Assembly (NCBI GenBank): GCA_900542875.1
Contig: UQPH01000004.1
Location: 1-64,000 of the forward strand
Source of the DNA: an uncultured Eubacterium sp.
GTDB taxonomy: Bacteria; Bacillota; Clostridia; Oscillospirales; Acutalibacteraceae
Length of the DNA: 64,000 nucleotides
Direction: 5' to 3'
Both the position numbers and the translations under genes were made by a program. A model generated the notes under the pieces. It searched no databases. It saw only the letters and a program-made list of their open reading frames with translations, and had not been told where the DNA came from. Positions 1-7,863 of this stretch are shown here, piece by piece (positions within the stretch are counted from its first letter, which is position 1; each line of letters begins with the position of its first letter).

Positions 1-1080
1 TCTTCTTGCGAGTCTCTCGTCGGCACCGAGTTCGGCAGCCATAAGACCTGCGATATAAGATACTTCGAGTGAATGTTTTAATACGCTTTGTCCGTAAGAG
101 GTACGGAACTTGAGTTTACCGAGGAGCTTAACGAGTTCCGGATGAACAGAACCGCAGTTTGCACTGATAACGGCTTTTTCGCCCTCGGATTTTATGGTTT
201 GCTCAATCTCTCTGCGTGACTTCTCGTACATTTCCTCGATTCTGGTCGGATGAATTCTGCCGTCCTGAATGAGTCTTTCGAGAGTGAGCCTTGCAATTTC
301 TCTTCTTACCGGGTCAAACGAACTGATTGTGATAGCCTCCGGCGTATCGTCAATGATAAGTTCAACGCCCGTAATTTTTTCGATAGAGCGGATGTTTCTG
401 CCCTCACGGCCTATGATTCTGCCCTTGATTTCGTCGGACGGGAGCGAAACTACGGATACGGTAGTCTCCGCCGTGTGGTCTGCCGCACAGCGCTGAATCG
501 CCGTGCCGATGATTTCCCTTGCAATTACATCGCTCTGGTCTTTAATCATCTGTTCGTGTTCGAGAATTCTCTTGCTCTTTTCCACATCAAGTTCGCTTTC
601 GAGTGAACTTAAAAGCTGAGCTTTTGCATCCTCTTGTGATAAGCCTGAAATTCTTTCAAGCATATCAAACTGACTTTTCTTGATGCCATCGATTTCAAGT
701 AATTTATCGTCAGCCTGCTTAATTTTATCGGCAAGGCTTTCGTTTTTCTTTTCCAATGTGTCGGCTCTCTTGTCGAGATATTCCTCACGCTGGTTAAGTC
801 GCTTTTCCTGTTTTTGTACTTCATTTCTTCTCTCACGAATGTCACGGTCGGCATCGGAGCGAAGCTTGTGTATTTCATCTTTGGTCTCAATAAGCTGAGT
901 CTTTTTGTTTTTCTCGGCTTCGTTGAGTGCGTCGGTTAAAATTTTGTTTGCCTCATCCTTGGCGTTGAGAATTTTTCCCTCATCGTCTTTGGTCTTTTTG
1001 GTCATGCCGATAAAGAATCCCAAAACGCCGAATACCAAGGCACAAACGACTGCAATGATAACAGCCACGATTACCTTCAT
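1..1080 (-). CDS. rny: Ribonuclease Y, 3' part cut by window edge
   Basis: Membrane-anchored endoribonuclease that starts mRNA decay in Firmicutes. Reading the minus strand from ATG 1080 gives a single N-terminal transmembrane helix (about residues 2-25), a long charged coiled coil (about 35-190), then a KH domain with GRIIGREGRNI. The beginning of the HD phosphohydrolase domain follows, including LKHSLEVSYIAG. The catalytic HD part runs past base 1, so the gene is incomplete only because of the window edge; about 360 of the usual 510-520 residues are visible. A TTGACA-17-TATCAT promoter lies upstream at 1214-1242. It is divergent from thrS. The identification is secure from domain order. Confidence 0.95.
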   Translation of the reverse strand, partial: MKVIVAVIIAVVCALVFGVLGFFIGMTKKTKDDEGKILNAKDEANKILTDALNEAEKNKKTQLIETKDEIHKLRSDADRDIRERRNEVQKQEKRLNQREEYLDKRADTLEKKNESLADKIKQADDKLLEIDGIKKSQFDMLERISGLSQEDAKAQLLSSLESELDVEKSKRILEHEQMIKDQSDVIAREIIGTAIQRCAADHTAETTVSVVSLPSDEIKGRIIGREGRNIRSIEKITGVELIIDDTPEAITISSFDPVRREIARLTLERLIQDGRIHPTRIEEMYEKSRREIEQTIKSEGEKAVISANCGSVHPELVKLLGKLKFRTSYGQSVLKHSLEVSYIAGLMAAELGADERLARR

Positions 1081-1213
1081 ATCAATAGCACCTCCTTCTG
1101 TTTTAATTTTTCTACATAATCTTTAATTTCAATTTCATCAGAAAAGGTACAGTTTTATGCAATTTAATGAATTATGCCGCCTACAATATATAAACGGTAT
1201 AAATACAAATACT

Positions 1214-1242
1214 ATGATATACCAATATATTGTATTTGTCAA
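1214..1242 (-). promoter_or_regulatory. Sigma-A promoter of rny
   Basis: On the minus strand TTGACA (1237-1242) and TATCAT (1214-1219) are 17 bases apart, about 130 bases ahead of the rny start. No riboswitch-like structure was recognised in the leader. Confidence 0.6.
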
Positions 1243-1291
1243 GGAATTATTTGAGCACAACTTGTGTAAAAATTGAATAAAAAGTTTTCAC

Positions 1292-1320
1292 TTGACAAAG
1301 TAAAATCACAGTGCTATTAT
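1292..1320 (+). promoter_or_regulatory. Sigma-A promoter of the thrS T-box leader
   Basis: TTGACA at 1292-1297 and TATTAT at 1315-1320 are separated by exactly 17 bases. Transcription would start near 1327, just at the 5' end of the T-box structure. Confidence 0.8.
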
Positions 1321-1326
1321 TTGAGT

Positions 1327-1550
1327 TGAAACAGAAATCCGTGACGGGGATATGACAATATCAAGGTAGGCTGCAGAGAGCATTCGGTCGGTGAAAGAAT
1401 GCGCCGAGAGGTTATTGCTACCGCCCCTGAGTGCCTTTAATACAGGTCGGTTTGCTGCCGTTAACGAGCATTGAGTGGCGATATTTTTATCGCAATTCAG
1501 GTGGAACCGTGGATTTTATTCACCCTGATTTTTTCAGGGTGATTTTTATT
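1327..1550 (+). promoter_or_regulatory. T-box riboswitch (threonine) ahead of thrS
   Basis: The leader holds the T-box signature AGGTGGAACCGTGG at about 1499-1512. A rho-independent terminator stem follows (CACCCTGA 1521-1528 with TCAGGGTG 1534-1541, then a T-run), ending just before the thrS ribosome binding site. This is the standard order of stem I, antiterminator and terminator. An ACC triplet (threonine) at 1420-1422 is a plausible specifier codon in stem I. Uncharged tRNA-Thr would pair there and with the T-box bulge and allow read-through into thrS. The T-box call is firm; the specifier placement is inferred. Confidence 0.92.
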
Positions 1551-1568
1551 TTTTAGGAGGAAAGAGTT

Positions 1569-3506
1569 ATGAAAATTACACTCAAAGACGGCTCGGTTTT
1601 GGAATATAATGAAGCAAAATCCGCTGCCGACATCACAAAAGACATTTCGATGGGACTTTACAGAAACGCAACCTGCTGTAAAATCAACGGTGAGGTTAAG
1701 GATTTAAGAACCGTTATCGATACAGATTGTTCGCTTGAAATACTTACCTTTGATGATGAGGACGGCAGAAAAGCATTTAACCATACTGCTTCTCATATTA
1801 TGGCTCAGGCTGTTAAACGTCTTTATCCCGACGCAAAACTTACTATCGGTCCCGCTATCGACAACGGATTTTATTATGATTTTGATGTGGAAAAATCTTT
1901 TTCGCCCGAGGATTTGCTCAAGATTGAAGCAGAGATGAAGAAGATTGTCAAAGAAAATCCTGAAATTACAAGATTTGAACTTCCTGTTGATGAGGCAATT
2001 AAACTTATGCAGGAGAAGAACGAGCCTTATAAAGTTGAACTCATCGAGGAACACGCCGCAAAAGGCGAACACATCAGCTTTTATAAGCAGGGCGAGTTTA
2101 CGGAACTTTGCGCAGGACCTCACCTTATGGATATGAAAGTCGTTAAAGCGTTTAAGTTGACTCAGTGCACGGGCGCATATTGGAGAGGCGATGAGAAAAA
2201 CAAGATGCTTTGCCGTGTTTACGGTGTTGCATTTCCAAAGGCTTCGATGCTTGAGGAGCACCTTGCCGCTCTCGAGGAGGCAAAAAAGCGTGACCATAAT
2301 AAACTCGGCAGAGAACTTGAACTTTTCACAACGGTAGATTATATCGGTCAGGGACTTCCCATTCTTCTTCCTAAGGGAACAAAGATTATCCAGACTCTTC
2401 AGCGTTGGGTTGAGGACGAGGAGGAAAAGAGAGGCTGGTTGCTTACAAAAACTCCTCTTATGGCAAAGTCAGACCTTTATAAGATTTCGGGACACTGGGA
2501 CCATTATAAAGAGGGTATGTTCGTTCTCGGTGACGAGGAAAAGGACAAGGAAGTATTTGCACTTCGTCCTATGACCTGCCCGTTCCAGTATCAGGCTTAC
2601 CTCAACAGAGCAAGGTCATACCGTGATTTGCCGCTCAGATATGATGAAACCTCAACTCTTTTCCGTAACGAGGCATCGGGCGAGATGCACGGACTTATCC
2701 GTGTTCGTCAGTTCACTATTTCCGAGGGTCACCTTATGTGTACTCCGGAACAGCTTGAGGACGAGTTCAGAAGTTGTCTTGAACTTACAAATTATATGAT
2801 GGACGTTCTCGGACTTAAAGAGGACTTGACCTACCGTTTCTCTAAGTGGGACCCTAACGACAGAGATAAGTACATCGGCACCGAGGAACAGTGGGACGAG
2901 GCTCAGGGTGTTATGAAAAACATTCTTGACGACCTCGGTATTGATTACAAAATCGGTATCGGCGAAGCTGCTTTCTACGGACCTAAACTTGATATTCAAA
3001 TTAAAAATGTATTCGGCAAAGAGGACACACTTGTTACTATCCAAGTTGACCAAATGCTCGCCGAAAAGTTTGGTATGGAGTATGTTGACAGGGACGGTAC
3101 AAAGAAGAATCCTTATATCATTCACAGAACTTCAATCGGCTGCTATGAGCGTACCCTTGCTCTTCTTATCGAAAAGTATGCAGGCGCATTCCCGACATGG
3201 CTCGCTCCCGTTCAGGTTAAGTTCCTTCCGATTGCGGACAGACATCAGGATTATGCCCGTGAGATGATGGCTAAACTTCAGGCTGTGGGCGTTCGCTGCG
3301 AACTTGATGACAGAAGTGAAAAAACCGGATTTAAGATTCGTGCCGCTCAAATGGAAAAAGTGCCTTATATGATTATCGTAGGCGATAAGGATGTTGAGGC
3401 AGGTACAATTTCCGTTCGTTCCAGAAAGAACGGCGACGAGGGCGCAACAACCATTGACGAGTTTGTTAATAAAATTCGTGAGGAAATTGATTCTAAAGCA
3501 AGATAA
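1569..3506 (+). CDS. thrS: Threonine--tRNA ligase
   Basis: Class II aminoacyl-tRNA synthetase that charges tRNA-Thr in the cytoplasm. The 645-residue protein has an N-terminal TGS domain (about 1-60). The editing domain follows with the HTASH motif (near residue 72) and CAGPH (about 182). The catalytic core carries RPMTCPF (zinc Cys), FTISEGH and HRTSIG (zinc His), and the C-terminal anticodon-binding domain closes the protein. Length is typical for bacteria. AGGAGG at 1555-1560 sits 8 bases before ATG 1569. Expression is under T-box control. The gene stands alone and ends at a strong terminator shared with the convergent larC. Confidence 0.97.
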   Translation: MKITLKDGSVLEYNEAKSAADITKDISMGLYRNATCCKINGEVKDLRTVIDTDCSLEILTFDDEDGRKAFNHTASHIMAQAVKRLYPDAKLTIGPAIDNGFYYDFDVEKSFSPEDLLKIEAEMKKIVKENPEITRFELPVDEAIKLMQEKNEPYKVELIEEHAAKGEHISFYKQGEFTELCAGPHLMDMKVVKAFKLTQCTGAYWRGDEKNKMLCRVYGVAFPKASMLEEHLAALEEAKKRDHNKLGRELELFTTVDYIGQGLPILLPKGTKIIQTLQRWVEDEEEKRGWLLTKTPLMAKSDLYKISGHWDHYKEGMFVLGDEEKDKEVFALRPMTCPFQYQAYLNRARSYRDLPLRYDETSTLFRNEASGEMHGLIRVRQFTISEGHLMCTPEQLEDEFRSCLELTNYMMDVLGLKEDLTYRFSKWDPNDRDKYIGTEEQWDEAQGVMKNILDDLGIDYKIGIGEAAFYGPKLDIQIKNVFGKEDTLVTIQVDQMLAEKFGMEYVDRDGTKKNPYIIHRTSIGCYERTLALLIEKYAGAFPTWLAPVQVKFLPIADRHQDYAREMMAKLQAVGVRCELDDRSEKTGFKIRAAQMEKVPYMIIVGDKDVEAGTISVRSRKNGDEGATTIDEFVNKIREEIDSKAR

Positions 3507-3521
3507 TTGAATTAATAAAAA

Positions 3522-3565
3522 AATGACTGCCGTAAAGTGTATTGCTTTACGGCAGTCATTTGTAT
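3522..3565. terminator. Bidirectional terminator between thrS and larC
   Basis: A perfect 16-bp inverted repeat (3522-3537 and 3545-3560) with a 7-base loop has an A-run on the left and T-rich sequence on the right. It can therefore stop transcription from both convergent genes. Confidence 0.9.
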
Positions 3566-3574
3566 GTAAAGGTG

Positions 3575-4705
3575 TTAATCTTTACATATTTCTTGCTTTG
3601 CTTCAAATATTGATATTCCTTTTTCGTCGGCTATTCTTGCCAAATCCTCAAATTCTGTTTTTGCTTTTTTTGCTCCGTAACCTTCGCTGCGTTTTATTTT
3701 AACGGACTCGGTTTCGATAATCTCTCTTGTCAGCGTTGCTCTTTCACATTTTACCGCCCTTATACCGAGCGTTGATGTATGCTTGAACATCTGCTCAATG
3801 AAGAAATCTTTTTTGTCGGCTTTGCAGATAACGGTCAGCATATAAGCGGGTCTGCTTTTTTTCATATATATTGCAGTGGTGTATGCATCGTTTGCGCCTA
3901 AAGACAACATTTTGTTGAGTGCGTATCCTATTTCTTCTCCTGTCATATCGTCCACCTGGGTGCGAAGTTCGTATACTTCTTCGTTTTCGTCGCTCGATAT
4001 AAAAACTCTTACGCAGTTCGGCTTTTCAAAATTTTTCGTACCCATTCCGTAGCCTACCGCCTCAAATGCCATATCGCACTGTTCGCTGATTTCATCTGCA
4101 AAATATTTTATCAGCGCCGCACCTGTCGGGGTTGTGAGTTCGGACTCTGTATCTCCTCTGCGTGTTTTGATTCCTTTAAGTATTTCTGCGGTGGCGGGAG
4201 CGGGCACGCTCAATATGCCGTGTGCACATTTTACCTCGCCGTAGCCCGTGGTGACAGGGGAGACTGTTATTTTGTCTGCACCTATCAGTTCAAACAGATA
4301 ACAGCAGGACACTGTATCGGCTATTGCGTCCTTTGCACCGACTTCGTGCAAATGTATGTCGCATACAGGCATACCGTGCACCTTGCTCTCTGCGTCGGCT
4401 ATGATTTTGTATACTGCCTTTGCATTTTCTTTTACATTGTCGCTTATGTCTAGGCTGTCTATTATGCCGTATATTTCGCTCAGTGAGTTGTGGCTGTGGT
4501 GTTCTTCTTCGATTTGAACATTGAACTTTGTTCCGCAGATTCCGCATTTGCTCTCACTTTTACAACTTATGTCTATGTGACTAAACAAACTGTTTAGTTT
4601 ATTTATCGTTTTGTTTCTTTTATCGCTGTCGAGAGTATCCAGCAGTGCACCGCAGAGCATATCGCCGGCAACTCCCATATTACATTCTATATATATCTTT
4701 TTCAT
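3575..4705 (-). CDS. larC: Nickel-pincer cofactor nickel insertase LarC
   Basis: LarC inserts nickel into the pyridinium dithio-cofactor (NPN) of lactate racemase-type enzymes, using CTP. The 376-residue protein begins with the family pattern IECNMGVAGDM and contains a His-rich loop (EEEHHSHN, about residue 68) that can bind metal. HLHEVGAKDAIADT (about 123) and TTPTGAALIKYF are further family patterns. In Lactiplantibacillus larC is read through a programmed frameshift as LarC1/LarC2; here it is one uninterrupted frame. It starts 3 bases after larB ends, so the two are one operon. LarE (sulfur insertion) and LarA are not in the window. Confidence 0.93.
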   Translation of the reverse strand: MKKIYIECNMGVAGDMLCGALLDTLDSDKRNKTINKLNSLFSHIDISCKSESKCGICGTKFNVQIEEEHHSHNSLSEIYGIIDSLDISDNVKENAKAVYKIIADAESKVHGMPVCDIHLHEVGAKDAIADTVSCCYLFELIGADKITVSPVTTGYGEVKCAHGILSVPAPATAEILKGIKTRRGDTESELTTPTGAALIKYFADEISEQCDMAFEAVGYGMGTKNFEKPNCVRVFISSDENEEVYELRTQVDDMTGEEIGYALNKMLSLGANDAYTTAIYMKKSRPAYMLTVICKADKKDFFIEQMFKHTSTLGIRAVKCERATLTREIIETESVKIKRSEGYGAKKAKTEFEDLARIADEKGISIFEAKQEICKD

Positions 4706-4708
4706 ATC

Positions 4709-5449
4709 TTACTCCTGATGGTTTATCATACTTGCTATGTAAGCGGCAGAAAAGCCGTTGTCTATATTTACCGTGCTGACATTGCTTGCACAACTGTTGA
4801 GCATTGACAGTAATGCGCTGACTCCGCCGAGCGATGCGCCATAGCCAACCGAGGTCGGAACTGCTATAACGGGGCAGGGAGCAAGACCTCCGATTACGCT
4901 TGCAAGCGCACCCTCCATACCGGCAATCGCTATGACTGCCTTTGCGTTTTCAAATTTTTCCGCCTTGTCGAGCAGTCTGTGAATTCCTGCGACTCCCACA
5001 TCGCTTATCAGTTCGACGTCATTGCCGAGAGCTTTTGCGGTGTAGTATGCTTCCTTTGCGCAGTATAAATCACTTGTGCCTGCACAGCATACAATGATTT
5101 TTCCTTTTCCGTTCGGTTTGGGAATTTCGCCCGCTACGGCAAGCCGTGACTCTTCGTCATAAAACAACTCGAATTTTTGCGAAAGATAATCTGCCTTGTC
5201 CTTGTCAATTCTCGTTACGATGACCGTTTTTTCACCGCTGTTAAAAAGGGCGGTGATTATTTTTTCTGTCTGTTCTCGGGTTTTTCCCTCGCCGTAAATA
5301 ACTTCGCACGTACCGTGCCGTAATCTCCTTGAGGTGTCAACCGTTGCAAAACCCAAATCCCTGTAACTTAGAAGTTCACTCGCTTTATCGGCTGAAACAG
5401 CGCCGCTTTCAACTTCTTTTAATATATGTAATATATCTTCTTTTTTCAT
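4709..5449 (-). CDS. larB: LarB, pyridinium-3,5-biscarboxylic acid mononucleotide synthase
   Basis: LarB carboxylates and hydrolyses nicotinic acid adenine dinucleotide to start nickel-pincer cofactor synthesis. The protein has the N-terminal pattern GFATVDTSRRLRHG (about residue 29) and a C-terminal PurE-like (AIR carboxylase) half with VCCAGTSD and GMEGALASVIGGL. Length is 246 residues from ATG 5449, normal for the family. A GTG nine bases upstream is also in frame, but AGGTG (5456-5460) is correctly spaced for ATG 5449. A TTGACA-17-GATAAT promoter at 5466-5494 would give a very short leader. It is the first gene of larBC. Confidence 0.93.
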   Translation of the reverse strand: MKKEDILHILKEVESGAVSADKASELLSYRDLGFATVDTSRRLRHGTCEVIYGEGKTREQTEKIITALFNSGEKTVIVTRIDKDKADYLSQKFELFYDEESRLAVAGEIPKPNGKGKIIVCCAGTSDLYCAKEAYYTAKALGNDVELISDVGVAGIHRLLDKAEKFENAKAVIAIAGMEGALASVIGGLAPCPVIAVPTSVGYGASLGGVSALLSMLNSCASNVSTVNIDNGFSAAYIASMINHQE

Positions 5450-5465
5450 AAATATCACCTGTTTA

Positions 5466-5494
5466 ATTATCCTTTATATTCTTTCCCGTGTCAA
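5466..5494 (-). promoter_or_regulatory. Sigma-A promoter of larBC
   Basis: Minus-strand TTGACA (5489-5494) and GATAAT (5466-5471) are spaced 17 bases. The start would fall near 5459, only about 10 bases from the larB ATG. It lies back to back with the metY promoter. Confidence 0.7.
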
Positions 5495-5526
5495 GTTTTT
5501 TGAAATTTTTTAGAAAAATATACAAA

Positions 5527-5545
5527 ACCTATTGACATACTAGGT
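5527..5545 (+). promoter_or_regulatory. Palindrome ACCTA-N9-TAGGT over the metY -35 box
   Basis: This inverted repeat has the -35 hexamer (5532-5537) inside its 9-base spacer. The same CCTA-N9-TAGG pattern recurs at 5574-5596. Two copies with identical spacing suggest an operator for a dimeric regulator. An Rrf2-type (CymR/IscR-like) regulator is a guess. Confidence 0.55.
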
Positions 5546-5560
5546 GTTATAGGCTATAAT
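5532..5560 (+). promoter_or_regulatory. Sigma-A promoter of the metY leader
   Basis: Full-consensus TTGACA (5532-5537) and TATAAT (5555-5560) with a 17-base spacer. Start is expected near 5567. Confidence 0.88.
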
Positions 5561-5573
5561 GCAAACATAGCAA

Positions 5574-5596
5574 ATGCCTACCAAACTCATAGGCAT
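5574..5596 (+). promoter_or_regulatory. Palindrome ATGCCTA-N9-TAGGCAT in the metY leader
   Basis: A second CCTA-N9-TAGG inverted repeat, extended to 7-bp arms, lies between the transcription start and the leader ORF's ribosome binding site. It could be a second operator or an RNA hairpin with a 9-base loop. Confidence 0.5.
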
Positions 5597-5611
5597 TAGG
5601 AGGATTATTAA

Positions 5612-5668
5612 ATGAGATATTATTTTACATCACTGCTAAGACAGAATTTCCGCTTCGGACGAATGTGA
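5612..5668 (+). CDS. 18-residue leader peptide upstream of metY
   Basis: A tiny ORF starts at ATG 5612, 8 bases after a perfect AGGAGG (5598-5603), and encodes MRYYFTSLLRQNFRFGRM before TGA 5666-5668. Its ribosome binding site is better than that of metY itself. It lies in the transcript from a full-consensus promoter, with about 75 bases to the metY start and no terminator in between. The peptide has several Arg and aromatic residues and no Cys; its only Met residues are the first and last. It therefore does not look like a simple Met/Cys-rich attenuator. A regulatory role for metY translation or a nascent-peptide sensor is inference. Confidence 0.6.
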   Translation: MRYYFTSLLRQNFRFGRM

Positions 5669-5743
5669 TTGCTTTAATTTTTAATCATAAAATATTTACG
5701 AATTAAACTACATCATATTTGACTTTGAAAGGAAATAACTATT

Positions 5744-7021
5744 ATGTCACAGTATAAATTTGAAACACTTCAACTCCATGTAGGACAGAAATCACCCGAC
5801 CCGGCAACTGACGCAAGAGCAGTTCCGATTTACCAAACAACTTCTTATGTATTCCGTAACAGCGACCATGCACAGGCTCGCTTCGGCCTTGCCGACGCAG
5901 GCAATATTTACGGCAGACTCACAAATTCGACTCAGGGCGTATTCGAGGACAGAATCGCAGCGCTTGAGGGAGGCTCGGCAGGTCTTGCAGTCGCATCCGG
6001 TGCGGCAGCGCTTTCCTATACCTTCCAGGCATTGGCTCAGGCAGGTGACCATATTGTTGCGGCAAAGACAATTTACGGCGGCACCTATAACTATCTTGAG
6101 CATACTTTCCCTCAGCACGGCGTAACCACAACTTTTGTTGACCCTGATGATCCGCAGAATTTTGAAAACGCAATTCAAGAAAATACAAAGGCTGTGTTTA
6201 TTGAAACTCTCGGTAATCCCAACTCAAACATTATTGATATTCAAGCAGTTGCAGACATCGCTCATAAGCACAACATTCCGCTTGTTGTTGACGATACATT
6301 TACGACTCCTTATCTTATTCGTCCGTTTGAGTACGGTGCAGATATAGTCGCTTTCTCGGCTACTAAGTTTGTCGGCGGTCACGGCACAACTCTCGGCGGC
6401 GTTATCGTTGAGAGCGGTAAATTTGACTGGAAAGCATCCGGTAAGTTTCCGCAGATTGCAGACCCGAACCCGAGTTATCACGGCATCAGTTTTGCCGATG
6501 CAGTAGGTCCCGCAGCATTCGTTACTTATATACGTGCAATAATTCTTCGTGATACGGGCGCAACAATTTCACCGTTTAACGCATTTCTACTTCTTCAGGG
6601 AACAGAGACTCTCTCTCTTCGTGTGGAAAGACATGTTGAAAACGCAAAGAAAGTTATCGAATTTCTTAATAATCATCCGCTTGTGGAAAAGGTAAATCAT
6701 CCGTCTCTTGATTCGAGATATGTTGACCTTTATAATAAATATTTCCCCAACGGAGCAGGTTCTATATTCACCTTTGAGATTAAGGGCGGCGAAAAGGAAG
6801 CAAAGAAATTTATCGACTCGCTTCAAATTTTCTCAATCCTTGCCAATGTTGCCGATGTTAAGTCCCTTGTTATTCATCCCGCAACAACAACTCACTCACA
6901 GCTCAGCCCCGAAGAACTTGAGGAGCAGAATATTAAGCCTAATACAATCAGACTTTCAATAGGTACGGAGCATATCGACGATATTATCGCCGACCTCTCT
7001 CAGGCCTTTGATAAGATTTAA
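5744..7021 (+). CDS. metY: O-acetylhomoserine sulfhydrylase (homocysteine synthase)
   Basis: PLP enzyme of the Cys/Met metabolism family that makes homocysteine from O-acetylhomoserine and sulfide. The 425-residue length, the N-terminus FETLQLHVGQ and an insertion typical of the sulfhydrylase branch (about residues 225-260) separate it from the roughly 380-residue gamma-synthases. The PLP lysine is in FSATKFVGGHG (about residue 207), with TLGNPNSNI before it and HPATTTHSQL near the C-terminus. GAAAGGA lies about 10 bases before ATG 5744. It is monocistronic with its own terminator. Control through the leader ORF and twin palindromes is likely but unproven. Confidence 0.94.
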   Translation: MSQYKFETLQLHVGQKSPDPATDARAVPIYQTTSYVFRNSDHAQARFGLADAGNIYGRLTNSTQGVFEDRIAALEGGSAGLAVASGAAALSYTFQALAQAGDHIVAAKTIYGGTYNYLEHTFPQHGVTTTFVDPDDPQNFENAIQENTKAVFIETLGNPNSNIIDIQAVADIAHKHNIPLVVDDTFTTPYLIRPFEYGADIVAFSATKFVGGHGTTLGGVIVESGKFDWKASGKFPQIADPNPSYHGISFADAVGPAAFVTYIRAIILRDTGATISPFNAFLLLQGTETLSLRVERHVENAKKVIEFLNNHPLVEKVNHPSLDSRYVDLYNKYFPNGAGSIFTFEIKGGEKEAKKFIDSLQIFSILANVADVKSLVIHPATTTHSQLSPEELEEQNIKPNTIRLSIGTEHIDDIIADLSQAFDKI

Positions 7022-7031
7022 TAATCCTCTG

Positions 7032-7068
7032 AAAAACGCCTTGGAGTTAATGCTCCAAGGCGTTTTTG
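7032..7068 (+). terminator. Terminator after metY
   Basis: A perfect 15-bp stem (7032-7046 and 7053-7067) whose 3' arm ends in TTTTT. Confidence 0.9.
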
Positions 7069-7126
7069 TCGTCAGCAAAAAGCAAAATAAAATAGAAATA
7101 CCTTTTTGATACAGTATTCGGTTTGT

Positions 7127-7684
7127 TTATTTTATAATTCTTTCGTCTATTTTGTTTAGAATGTTCATAAGGTTGGGACTGTCATTTTTCATTTCGGAAA
7201 TGATGAGACCGGTAAAAGTGTACTGACAGCAGGTGTAAAGAAAATCGGAAAATTTATCCTCTTTGTGCCTTGATTTTATAAATGCTCTTATGAATTTTTC
7301 CGTGCTTTTATTGAGCAAATCTATGGCGTCAAGGCTCTTTTTTGAGCAGAGAGTACTTTTAATAACAAATCTGTACTTCTCCACTGCCTCTATAAATTTC
7401 GTTGCACAGTCATGCCACGAGTCACTTTCGTTAATGTCGTTGCAGATATTGTCGATTTCTTTGTTTACATTTTTAATCACCATATCGTCTATACTTTTAT
7501 AGTGGTAGTAAAATGCCTGACGGCTGGCAGAGCAACGCTCCGTAAGGTCAACAATTGATATTTTCGTGTATTCTTTTTCTTTTGCCAGTTCTAAAAAACT
7601 GTCTAAAAACATTTCGCCGTATTCTTTTGCCATAATTTTATACTCGATTTTTATTTTCATATTAAATATATTGAATGATAACAT
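7127..7684 (-). CDS. TetR/AcrR family transcriptional regulator
   Basis: DNA-binding repressor of unknown ligand. The N-terminal helix-turn-helix is clear: FLELAKEKEYTKISIVDL, then SASRQAFYYHYKSIDDM. The C-terminal ligand/dimer domain has no recognisable specificity. The longest frame gives 185 residues, but the first 17 lie outside the usual TetR start. Internal ATGs at 7660 and 7633 are possible and none has a good ribosome binding site. It is divergent from the deacetylase gene at 7864, which is a candidate target. Otherwise no partner gene is obvious. Confidence 0.85.
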   Translation of the reverse strand: MLSFNIFNMKIKIEYKIMAKEYGEMFLDSFLELAKEKEYTKISIVDLTERCSASRQAFYYHYKSIDDMVIKNVNKEIDNICNDINESDSWHDCATKFIEAVEKYRFVIKSTLCSKKSLDAIDLLNKSTEKFIRAFIKSRHKEDKFSDFLYTCCQYTFTGLIISEMKNDSPNLMNILNKIDERIIK

Positions 7685-7802
7685 AAATACTGCTTAAATT
7701 CAATATATTTCATTAGAGAATACAGGCGAATGTTTTGTTAAAAATCTACAAAAAGCAGGTGCACTTTTTGCATTAATTTTTCTTAAGATAGGGTAAATTT
7801 TG

Positions 7803-7831
7803 TTGAATGTTTACAAAAAGTGATGTATAAT
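7803..7831 (+). promoter_or_regulatory. Sigma-A promoter of the deacetylase gene
   Basis: TTGAAT (7803-7808) and TATAAT (7826-7831) with a 17-base spacer, 33 bases before the coding start. Confidence 0.7.
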
Positions 7832-7863
7832 ATTGTCAAAGTTAATAGATTGGGAGTTATGAT

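Noticed and set aside
1704..2297. Long minus-strand frame inside thrS
   Set aside because: Its translation has no family features and the strand opposite carries the intact ThrRS; it is a shadow of the coding frame.
3575..4705. Programmed frameshift in larC as in Lactiplantibacillus
   Set aside because: The whole LarC is encoded in one uninterrupted frame here.
5598..5743. SAM or other known sulfur riboswitch ahead of metY
   Set aside because: No conserved SAM-I/S-box pattern and no terminator are present; a leader ORF and palindromes are what is seen.
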